The notes beneath the pieces were generated by a model. It saw only the letters and a list, made by a program, of their open reading frames with translations. It did not search any database and was not told the origin of the DNA. Of a DNA stretch of 64,000 bases, positions 10,647 to 22,700 are shown in pieces (within the stretch, counting starts at the first letter, position 1; each line of letters starts with the position of its first letter). Where the stretch lies: assembly GCA_009823505.1 (NCBI GenBank), contig VZQC01006697.1:1757894-1821893 (forward strand). The letters are read 5' to 3'. The stretch comes from Rhizomys pruinosus (Eukaryota; Chordata; Mammalia; Rodentia; Spalacidae). A program made the position numbers and the translations under genes.

Positions 10647-13600
10647 TATGAGTGTACTGTCTGCACCCATGTCGTGCAATGCCGTGGAGGTCAGAGAGGG
10701 TGTCGGATTCCCGTGGAACTGGAGTTTTCCTGGAATTGGAGTTACAGATGGTTCTCAGCCGCCATGTGGGTGCTGGGAATCAAACCCAGGTCCTCTGCAA
10801 GAGCGGTCGGCCCTCTTAACGGCTAGGCCATCTCTCCAGCCCTCTTTTCTCATAACCCTCTTAACGTATGGGTGGCACTTAACTGTTTTTTGAATGAATG
10901 AATGAATGAATGAGCAGACTGATAATCTGTGAGCTGTTATTATTATCTACATTTTATTTAGAGCTCCTATTTTGGGCTAGAGATAATAGCTCAGTGGTAG
11001 AGTACTAACTTACCTTGTAGCTCAAGTCCTTGGGTTCCACTCCCTAGTTTGGAGGGGTAGAGGCAGGCAAAGAGAGAATTTGATGTTTTTGTTTGACCCT
11101 AGAGAGTAAGTTGGAGCAGGGGTGGGGTGGGGATTGAGAATGAATTTCTCTTCTTCTTTCAGCTTTTCATTCTGTATAAATGCTTGACCCAGCGCCTGAG
11201 CGCCCCCCCCCCCATGAGTTCCTGAAGAATTTCTGTAGAGTATGGTCTGAACTGAAAGTGACAGATACTTCTCCCCTCTCAGGATATAGCTACACCCTAA
11301 TTTAAAGAGTTCTGTCTAGGACCAAGGATCATAGGGTACGAACATGAGGGGAAGAATATGCCATGGCTATAGGAATTGAATTAACTAGAGCTTTGCCTTT
11401 TCCTGAGAATAGTAACAGTAGGAAGTATCGCCATTCAATTCAAATGCAAAATTGTCTTAACGATTTACTGTGCCTCTTTTAGTGGAAGAAATTATTTAAT
11501 TGTCTAGGCTTCTTCTGCATTGCACTTTACCAGTATATCCATTTTATGTAGCATGAGAATGCCCTACATTTAGTTATTTGAGGCTGCTTTAGTATATATC
11601 ATAGTGGATCCATTTTAGGGTATAATGTTGAGATGCATATTTATTTTAAAAGAAAAGAAAAATACAACTTCATAGTGCTTCTGGAAAAAGAATTTTCTTC
11701 ATATTAGTAGCTAATATAGTATTGTATATTTTCTAGTAATGTTTTTGTTAATCATAGGATTCCAGAAATACCCCAGCTTTGTTAGTGTACAAGTCTTTGC
11801 AGTGCTCTCCTTTGAACAACTGTTCTTTTTTTTAATTTTATTTATTTTTGAATGTGTATGAATGTACTGTCTGTATGTAGGCTTGTGCACCCGTGTCGTG
11901 CAACAGCGCGAAGGTCGGAAGAGGGTCTCGGATTCCCCTGGAACTGGAGTTCTCTTGGGATTGGAGTTACAGACGGTTCTCAGCCACCATGTGGGTGCTG
12001 GGGATCGAACCCAGGTCCTCTGCAAGAGCAGTCGGTGCTCTTAACCGCTAGGCTATCCCTCCAGCCCCACAACTATTCTTTGAGTATAGAATTTGCTTTC
12101 ACTTTTAAAAGCTCTTACAATTACAAAGTGTTTTTCTCTTGTTTGACTCTCTGAGAAAATGCAAGCATTTCAGTTTTTTTGTTTTGTTTTTGCAAGAACT
12201 AGTGAATCATGATTTTATTGCAGATAGTTTAGAATTAGATTAATTAATGATTTTTAAGTGAAACCAACTGGCTTTACATATTTATGTCATTGGAAATTAA
12301 TCTAGAAAATTAAAAAATGTTCGATGCATGCTATCTTAGGAACAAAAAGTTATATTTTTGAACCTAAGACTCGAAAGTCTCTAGATCCATGTTATAGGTA
12401 CTGAGGTCAGAAGGAAGACCTGGGACACATGCTTCAGTTTAGTAGCAAGAAAAAGAAAAGAGTGTGAAAATGTGCATTTGCGTGTTTATATATAGTATGA
12501 TATTTGGGTTGTTCTTTTAGGTATAGACTTCAGACTGTAAAGTCCTTAGCAGGAGTGAGCCTGATGTTACGATTGCTGTGGGCCAGTTTGAGATGGGATG
12601 ACATGGCAGCCAAGGCTCCTCCAGGAGGAGGGACTACACGCACAGGTAAGGGAGTTGGAGTTTTAAAAATTATTTTATTATTTATTTGTTATTATCATTT
12701 TATTTTCTTTTTTATTATTTTATTATTTTTTATTTATTATTTTTATTTTATTTTATTAGGGTCTCTCCTTTTAGCCTTAGCTGGCCTGGAACTCACTATA
12801 TAGACCAGGTTGGCCTTGAACTCACAGAGATCAGCCTGCCTCTACTGCCTGGGTACTGGCGCTAAAGGTATGTGCCACTACGCCTGGCTCAAGGGAGTTG
12901 TATTTTAAGTTTAAATGATAGGGGCCGAGGATGTAGCTCAGTTGGTAGCACACCCACCTTACATGTATAAGGCTCTGAGTTTCATCTCTAGCACTGTATG
13001 AACTGGGTGTAGTGGGTTCAGGCCTGTAATCCCAGTACCCATGAACTAGAGGCACGAGGATCAAAAGTTCAAGGTCATCCCCGCCTATGAGTTGAAGACC
13101 AACCTGAGTTATAGTTATATTGACCAACAACAACAACAAAAGAAGCCAGACCTGGTGGCTCAGGTTTGTAAACCCAGCTACTTTAAAGGCTGAGCCAGGA
13201 GGATCTCATCAGTGGCCTACTTAGACTATAGAGTGAGTTCAAGGCCAGCTTGAGTAAGTTAATAAGACCCTGTCTCAAAACCACCCAAAAAGGTCTGCAA
13301 CTGTAGCAGCTTGGTATTAGAACACTTACCTGCAATGTACAAGGCTCTGAATTCAATCCCCAGCACTGAAAGGAGGGAAGGGGGCGGGGTAAGAGCTTTA
13401 GCCATCAGGACTAGAGAGATGGCTCAGCAGTTAAGAGCACTGGCTGTTCTTGCAGGGGACCTGGATTTAATTTCTAGCACCCATATGGCAGCTAACAGCC
13501 ATCTATAACTCTAGTTCCAGGGGATCCAACATCCTCTTCTGACCTCCTTGGGCATTATATAACATGGGTACACTTACATATATACAGGTAATAAACTCTT

Positions 13601-15393
13601 ACACAATCAATCAATCAATCAATAAAATGTTTTTAAAATTTAACTATTCACTGCACTTATTACATGTCTTAGAAAAATTATAACCTTATGTAAATGTGCC
13701 ATGTGTCATAAAGTCAAGGGGAAGTGTCAGATTATTAGCTGAGTATGCCTGCCTCTGCCTTGCAAGTACTAGGATTAAAGGGTGTGCGACACCACGCCTG
13801 GCATTTATACCTATATTTATTTATTTATTTGTATGAATGTATTGTCTGCATGTAGGTCTGTGCACCCGTGTTGTGCAATGCTGCGGAGGTCAGAAGAGGG
13901 CATCGGATTCCCCTGGAACTGGAGTTCTCCTGGAATTGGAGTTACAGACGGTTCTCAACCGCCATGTGGGTGCTGGGAATCGGACCCGGGTCCTCTGCAA
14001 GAGCAGTCTGCGCTCTTAACCACTAGGCCATCTCTTCAGCCCCCATTTATACCTTTTTTTTTTTATTTCTGTATGTGTATGAATGTACTGTCTGCATGCA
14101 GGTCTGTGCACCCGTGTCGTGCAATGCCGCAGAGGTCAGAAGAGGGTCTCAGATTACCTTGGAACTGGAGTTCTCCTGGAATTGGAGTTTCAGACGGTTC
14201 TCGGTCGCCATGTGGATGCTGGGGATCGAACCCGGGTACTCTGTAAGAGCAGTCAGCGCTCTTAACCGCTAGGCGATCTCTCTAGCCCCCCATTTATACC
14301 TTTTTTAAGCAGCACCAAATGCCCTGTGTTTTTAGTTCCTTTGTATTTCACATGGTTATTAATACTATGTAAATTCAATTCCCGCAGAAACATCTGAAAC
14401 TGAAATCACAACCACAGAAATCATTAAAAGGCGAGATGTTGGACCTTACGGCATTCGTTCCGAGTACTGTGTCAGGAAGATCATTTGCCCCATCGGAGTT
14501 CCAGAAGCCCCAAAAGGTAAGCAGTAGAAAGAATTCCTTTGTTAGTGGTTTGTTAGCCATATATTTTACTAATTGAAATTTATTAGACCTTGTTTCTTTA
14601 ACTATTTAAGCTTTCACTAGAAAATTTTCCAATATTAAAAGAGAGACTGAGATGGTTAGGTTGCCATGAATTACAGCCTGGGCTACAAACTCCAAACTGA
14701 CACAAACTATTTGAGACAGAAATGCCAGAACAAAGGTTAAGAGCACTGCCTGCTCTTCCAGAGGACCCCAGCTCAGTTCCCAGCACCCAAATGCAGCTAA
14801 CACCCATCCTTAACTCCAGTTCTAGGGGATCCCTCAGCCTCTGCAGGCTCCAGGCACTCATGTGGCATACCTACTTACATACATGCAAGCAAAATGTTTG
14901 TACACATAAAATAAAAATAAATAAAACCTTTTTTGAAAAAAATACAGGAAGCTGTGCATGGTCAGGCTCTCAGTTTAACACAGCATGAGGTCGAGGCAGG
15001 AAGATCTGGCTCTAGGCCAGCCTGATCTGTACAGTGAGGCCATCTGAAAAACAAAAATGAAAAGAGAAGTGGAAGATATAAAGGGTAAATCTTGTTGGGC
15101 ATAGTAGCACACAGACTGGCAATCCCTAATACTTGAGATCCTGTGACTAGAGCATCACAAGCTGAGAGCTGACTGTGGCTAGGACTGGAGAGATGGCTCT
15201 GGGTTTAAGAACACATATTGCTCTTTCAAAGGACTCAATACTAATGTCTGGTGGTTCACAGGCATATATAACTTCAGTTCCAGGGTGATCCATAGTCTCT
15301 GGCCTCCACAAGCACAGTACTCGTGTATATACCCACATATAACCACATACACCCACACACACATACACACACACACACAAGCACAGTACTCGT

Positions 15394-15433
<40 letters not shown>

Positions 15434-16672
15434 GCATAGTTAAAACTAATAAAAATCTTTTTTTTCCTTTTTTTTCTTTTAAGATGGGGGCTGGGCATGG
15501 TGGGGCCCACCCTTAATCCCAGCACTCAGGTGGCAGAGGTAGGTGGAATTTTGTGAACTCCAGGCCAGCCAGGGCTACATAATGAGACCCTGTTTCAAAA
15601 ACAACAAAAAATGACTGGGACAGCAAACCCCTGTAATCCTAACACTTGAGAGGTGGCTACATAGTGAGTTTGATGCCAGTTGAGCTACATGCTACATGAG
15701 ACTCTATACCTCCCACCCCAGAAAAAGAGTGCTCTTAAAAAAAAAAAGAGTGCTCTTTGGGGGCTTGAGAGAAGGCTCAGCAGTTAAGACCAGGTTTGGT
15801 TCCCAGTACCTATATGGACAGCCATCTGTAGCTCCTGTTCCATGGGGTCTTATGTCCTGTTCTGACATCCATGGACACTGTATACATGTGGTGCACTTAC
15901 ATGCAGACAAAACATACATATACAATAAAAATAATAAATAAATATTTATTTCAAAAGGTACCTTGGGCAACTTTACAAGGCACTGTTCCAAACAAACTTT
16001 TTTTTTTTTCATGGTGTTTGAGTCAGGGTCTCCCTGTAGTCCCAGCTGTCCTGGAACTCACTCTGTAGAGCAGGCTGGCCTTGAACTCACAAAGATCTGC
16101 CTGCCTCTGCTTCCTGAGTGCTAGGATTAAAGGCGTGCACCACCACACCTGGTTTCAATTCTTTTTTTTTTTTTTAATTTTTTTTTTATTAATTTTATTT
16201 CTGTATGTGTATGAATGTACTGCCTGCATGCAAGTTTGTGCACCCGTGTTGTGCAATGCCACGGAGGTCAGAAGAGGGTCTCGGATTCCCCTGGAACTGG
16301 AGTTTCAGACAGTTCTCGGCCGCCATGTGGGTGCTGGGGATCGAACCCGGGTCCTCTGTAAGAGCGGTCGGCGCTTTTAACCGCTAGGCCATCTCTCCAG
16401 CCCCTCAATTCTTTTTTGATAGGGATTATACTTAACTTCAAAGTTAGAGTTAGTGAATAATGACTTGTACTCTACCCATTTTGAAAGCATACCAAAATAT
16501 GAGCACTTGTCCCAGGAGAAGATGGAATCCTAGCATAGTGGAAACTGCTGTTCTGGACCCCAAATAGATATCAGTAGCATAGACACAGCCTTCCAACTCA
16601 GCCCTCCCTGCTGACTTCCTGGGATGCACCAGTTCTGCAGTGCTTGTCCTTTTTACTCTTTTATTTATTTAC

Positions 16673-16736
<64 letters not shown>

Positions 16737-16756
16737 CTGCAGTGCTTGTCCTTTTT

Positions 16757-16787
<31 letters not shown>

Positions 16788-19700
16788 CGATCTGCAGTGC
16801 TTGTCCTTTTTTTTGTTGTCGTTAAAAAAAAATATGGAACGCTTCACGAATTTGCATGTCATCCTTGCGCAGGGGCCATGCTAATCTTCTCTGTATCATT
16901 CCAATTTTTAGTATATGTGCTGCCGAAGCTAGCACAGTGCTTGTCCTTTTTACTCTTTTATTTATTTACAGATAGTTAGATAGATAGAGATAGAGATATA
17001 GATATAGATAGATATTGGTCTCCTTGCAGCCCCAGCTGTCCTGGAACTCTGTGTAGACTAGGCTGGCCTTGAATTTACAGAGATCTGCTTGCCTCTGCCT
17101 CCCAAGTGCTGGGATTAAAGGCATGCACCACCACACCTAGCTATTCTTTTCTTTTCTTCTTTTATTTTCTAAATCTTATAATTGGTAGATTTTATATGTT
17201 CTTAATAGGTCCAGATCCTCTTTTTATAGTGGATAAATATACCATAGCTCCTCAGTGCCAGGAAAGGAAAATATTATTGCCAACTCAACTGTGAAGCTAC
17301 TGTTAGGCCTTGCTTCATTTCACCCTTTGAAGAAGGTGGCATTGGGGAGTTTAGTGGTTCAGTACTGTAATCCCAGCACTCAAAGATGAATTACTTTCAG
17401 CCACATGTGGAGTTGGGATTAAGAACAGAAATCCAGGCACAGGAAAGGGTGTCGTGAAGGCTCATAAGGTCTTTTTATCCAGGCGGGTAAGCCTCATCAC
17501 ATGAGCCTGCTTTTTCGAATGAAGTTTTTCTAAAAAGTATATTCCTGAGTATACTCTGGTTTCTTTTCTAAAGAAACACCTACACCTCAGCGGAAAGGCC
17601 TTCGATCAAGTGCACTGCGACCGAAGAGGCCAGAAACACCCAAGCAGACTGGCCCTGTTATTATCGAAACCTGGGTAGCAGAAGAGGAGCTGGAGCTGTG
17701 GGAAATCAGGGCCTTTGCTGAGAGGTAATCCAAAACCCAACTCCTGCTCCAGTGTCTCAGCTCTTTAAAAGTAGAAAATTCTCACATTAATAGTCTATTT
17801 GGTACATTTGTTCTAGTTTTGCTACACCCTTTAATTTTATGTATCAGATAGGCATAATTTATAAGGTCTTATTTTTCTAATTTTTGATGTGTTCTTATTA
17901 TGCTTCTGTTACTTTTAATTACCTCTTAAAAATATTTACACATAAGTTTCTAGTTAATGTTCATTTTCGAAATAGAATGAGTTCCATGCCCTTGTATGAT
18001 GAGTCACTCCTTGTTTCTTACAGAGTGGAGAAAGAAAAGGCACAAGCAGTAGAGCAGCAGACTAAGGTCAGTGAAAGAAGGTGGTGGAAGATACCAAGGC
18101 CCAGAGGGGGGGTGATCAGTGGGGTGCCACTGCGCAACAGCCAAATTCAGGCATGTCCAGTGCCCGGGAATTATGTGTTCCTGGTGGATTTCTAAAAAAT
18201 GTACCAGCCGGGTGTGGTGGCACATGCCTTTAATCCCAGCACTCAGGAGGTAGAGGCAGGTGGATCTCTGTGAGTTCAAGGCCAGCCTGGTCTACATAGA
18301 GAACTCCAGGTCAGCTGGGACTAATGGGAGACCCTGTCTCCAAAAAAGAACAAAAAAAAAAAAAAAAAAAAAGAAATGTACCTCATGTTTTATTACTTGA
18401 AAATATCTCTGTGGTACATGAAAGTATGGTTTTACCATTAGTATACATGGTTGGAGACCATTGAAATAACATTTCTATTGCCATTGATTTTTTTTTTTTG
18501 GAGGGGGGAGATCTTTTTGAGACAGGGTCTCCCTGTGGCCACAGGCTGGTCTGGAACTCACTGTAGACCAGGCTGGCCTCTATCACAAAGATCCACCTGC
18601 CTCTGCCTCCCGAGTGCTAGGACTAAAGGCGTGCGCCACCACGCCCGGCTCTGAATTAAAAAAAAAAAAATCACTGGGGCTGGAGAGATGGCCTAGTGGT
18701 TTAAGAATGCTAACTGCTCTTGCAGAGGACCCAGGTTCAATTCCCAGCACCCACATGGCAGCTGAGAACCGTCTTTAACTCCAGTTCCAGGGGAATCTCA
18801 CACCCTCTTTAATCTCCGAGGCATTGCACGACATGGATGCACAAACCTACATGCAGACAGTACATTCATACACATACAAAAATAAATAAAAATTTTTAAA
18901 AATCAGCATATGTTTTAAGATTAGGTAAATCAAGCTGCCATAATAAAAATGCAGCCTTTCCTTTTCTCTTTGCTGAATCTCACACTAAACATCACAGAGT
19001 CTTATCATCTTGTAAGGTGGCTCATGACTCTTTCATCATTCTGAAATCTAGATATTTGTGTAGGCAAAACGTTTTGATGATTTTAAACTTCTTTACGAAC
19101 AAACTTGTAGTATAGAGACTTGGAAATAGAACATTCATGAAGAAATTTAGGAAAATTTACACAGGCTTATCTTCTCTGTGGAAGTTAAACATCCTGGAAA
19201 TCTATGCAGTTTCTTGGGGTGATGGTATTTCAGCTAGACATTGGGCAGAAAGACGTTTTTTATTTAGAACACTTTAGGTTCATATCTTCCTCTTGCCTTT
19301 TATAGAAACGGTTGGAGCAGCAGAAACCTGCAGTCATTGCAGCTTCTACCACATCCCCAGCAAACAGTACAACCAGCACCATCTCTCCAGCTCAGAAAGT
19401 TATGGTGGCTCCCCTGAGTGGCTCAGTCACCCCTGGAACTAAAATGGTCCTCGCTACCAAAGTTGGGTCTCCAGCCACAGTCACATTCCAGCAAAATAAG
19501 AACTTCCATCAAACCTTTGCCACATGGGTGAAGCAAGGCCAGTCCAATTCAGGTACCATGATGAAATAAAACCATTGCTTTCATTCAGGAAAAATCATTC
19601 TTAGCCCTTTCCCAATGAAAATGCACCATTTCTTGAACGTCGTTTTCTTTCTGTAGGTAGCTGCTTAGGCAAACAAGCTGTGATGTTGGTTTGTTACAGT

Positions 19701-22700
19701 GCTGTCCATGACACTCCATTAGTATCCCTCCCCTCTCCCATCCTGTCACTTCATTATCTACATAGTGCACTTGACTAGAGAGCAATGTTTTTATTAAAAA
19801 TACAAATGAGCTGGGCGTGGTGGCGCATGCCTTTAATCCTAGCACTCGGGAGGCAGAGACAAGAGGATCTTTGTGAGTTCAAGGCCAGCCTGGTCTACAG
19901 AGTGAGTTCCAGGACAGCTGGGGCTACTACATACAGGGAGACCCTGTCTCAAAAATACCAAAAAAAATTTAAAAATACAAATACAAATGAGCCACATGTC
20001 ATGCATTGGTCCCTTCCTAGACATCACTACGCTGCTGGTTATTTTCCATCTAAAGTTTATCAAATGTCTTATACCCCATTAGCCACCAGCACAGCCGCCA
20101 CATCTGCTACCACCATTGCCAGCACAGGTCAGACGTTCCAAATTACAGGCAATCCCGTCACTATGGCAGGAAAAGTAATTACCAAACTGCCACTTCCTGC
20201 AAACAGCAAGATTGTCGCTGTAAATGTGCCAGCAACACAAGGAGGTAAGGGAAACGTGAAGAGTTTGAGTTCACATTTGCCAGATCATACTGTCGCCATT
20301 CTTCATTCCCTCTTCACTGATTCCGTCGTCAGATCGCACATCGTGTGTAGCCCACTATGAATCCCTGCCACACATAGTTTCTCCTTGAAACCAGGCAGCT
20401 TGTCCGGCTTTTCCACAAGGGGATAACGGTTGTGTCTTCATCTTTTTTTAAGGAGTTGTCCAAGTACAACAGAAAGTTCTGGGTATCATTCCATCAACTA
20501 CAGGTCCAAGTCAGCAAACCTTTACTTCATTCCAGCCCAGGACAGCAACCGTCACAATTAGGCCTAATACCTCAGCCTCTGGAGGAACCACCACCACCTC
20601 ACAAGTAAGCCTTCTTTATAGCCTTTCTGTTTGGGGGTGTTGAACACATCAGGATGACATGTTAAAATGTCATCCCAGCATTAATCCAGCTAATATCCCT
20701 TCATTTTGGTTTGATCTGTGAAAAAATACCATTTTGGAAAAAATTCATTTTTTTATATTTCTGATATATATGGTTGATACAGGTGTGATTTTAGCATTTG
20801 GTGTAGTTTGTGAATAGTTATTATTTTCCAGTATTTTGTAAAGAACATTGTACATAAATTGATGGACAGTATGATAGCACTCAAGGAAACCCATTGCACA
20901 TGCTAGTTAAAAACAACTAGGCAGGGGCTGGAGAGATAGCCTAGTGGTTAAGAGCACTAACTGCTCTTGCAGAGGACCCGGGTTCGATCCCCAGCACCCA
21001 CATGGCAGCTGAGAACCATCTGTAACTCCAATTCCAGGAGAACTCCAGTTCCAGGGGAATCCGACACCCTCTTCTTAAAAAAAAAAAAAACAACTAGGCA
21101 GGAGAGATGGCTCAGTCAACAAGACCAATAGCCACTCTTGCAGAGCACTTTGGTTCAGTTCCCAGCACCCACGTGGCAGATAACTCCTGCTGCAAGGGAT
21201 CTAACTCCCTCTTCTGGTATCCATGGGCATTGCACACCCATGGTGTATTATGTCTGTAAAACACTCACGTATGTAAAGGAAAAGAAATCAAATGCATGTG
21301 TTTCTCCTTGGAGCCGCTCCCTTCGCACAAGTTGTTTCTCATCTTTCCTTAATAAATCTGTGTTTTTTTCTGCTAAATGAACAACAAAGAATGGAAGGGA
21401 GAGAACGAAAACATACTGTCATCAGTTGGTGTGTGCACATATGAAAACATACTGTCTTGTCAGTTGATGTGTGCACATATGAGAACATACTGTCTGTCAG
21501 TTGATGTGTGCACATATGAAAACATACTGTCAGTTGATGTGTGCACATATGAAAACATACTGTTTGTCAGTTGATGTGTGCACATATGAAAACAAACTGT
21601 CAGTTGGTGTGTGCACATATGAGAAGCATTTCATTGGCACTAGTGTTCTGGACAAAATCGAAGGCTTTGGAGTCTTTGAAATGTTCTGATTGTAACTATA
21701 GAATTGAAGTAGTGAGTGCTCTCTTTAGTCTCTCTTTTTTACCTTTGAAAGAATATTTGGTTCCTTGTTTGATATACTATTTTCTAGGTTATAGGATTCA
21801 ACATTTTTCTTGAAGTCATAAAAGAGATAGGGACCTTCTGGGTCTTTTCCTTTTAGTCTGACAGCTGCTCTTATTATCACTGGAGAGGAATTTCATGTGA
21901 TCTCATCTGAGTTTCTACTTTGAGAATTCAGTCTCTGTATCAAAGCTTTCTGTAATTCTGAATGTTGTGTTGAAGGTTTTCTGTCTGTAGACTTAGTACC
22001 AGTATAAAATGTTTAATGATCTTGCATTTTGCTTTAGAATTTCTGAAGCTTTAGAATTTCTGAAGCCATGTGGGTGCCGGGGATCAAACCTGGGTCTTTT
22101 GCAAGAGCAGTCGGCGCTCTTAACCACTAGGCCATCTATCCAGCCCTGCAACTCACTTTTATAAGCAAAATGTGTATGAGTGTTTTGACTGCATTTATAT
22201 AAGTGCAATCATACATGTTCTTTGTGTTGTTTACAGGTAATCACAGGGCCTCAGATCCGCCCTGGTATGACCGTGATTCGAACACCAATCCAGCAGTCAT
22301 CACTAGGAAAGGCAATTATTCGAACACCTGTGATGGTGCAGCCAGGTACTCACCCTTCACTGTTAACCATGATCATCTAGGCAACTTATGGAGCAAATCT
22401 GTAGTACCTCTTATATTTAGCCCTCTGTATATTAAAAAATACCAATTTTGCCAGGCGTGGTGGCTCACACTTTTAATCCTAGCACTCGAGAGGCGGGGCA
22501 GGCAGATCTCTGCGAGTTCAAAGCCACCCTGGTCTACAGAGCGAGTTCCACGACAGCTGGGGCTACAGGGAGACCCTGTCTCAAAAGACCAAAAAAAAAA
22601 AAAAAATACCAATTTGAGCTTTTTCTTGAGTGCATACTAAATTGCTCATCCATTGTGGGATGCATTCTCAGGTAAAACTTCAATCTTGTCCTTGTCAGAA

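Noticed and set aside
10975..11065. tRNA-like A and B boxes as tRNA genes (here and in many SINEs)
   Set aside because: No cloverleaf with acceptor stem can be formed; these belong to ID/B2 SINE heads.
15147..15437. Cys/Val-rich frames from 15.1 to 15.5 kb
   Set aside because: They are translations of (CA)n microsatellite sequence.
16826..16935. A functional U6 snRNA gene
   Set aside because: Four changes from the usual U6 sequence, repeat-derived flanks and no visible PSE or TATA upstream; a retropseudogene fits better.
21407..21620. Regular direct repeats that could suggest a CRISPR-like array
   Set aside because: Units are contiguous with no unique spacers and vary in length; this is an intronic minisatellite in a vertebrate gene.
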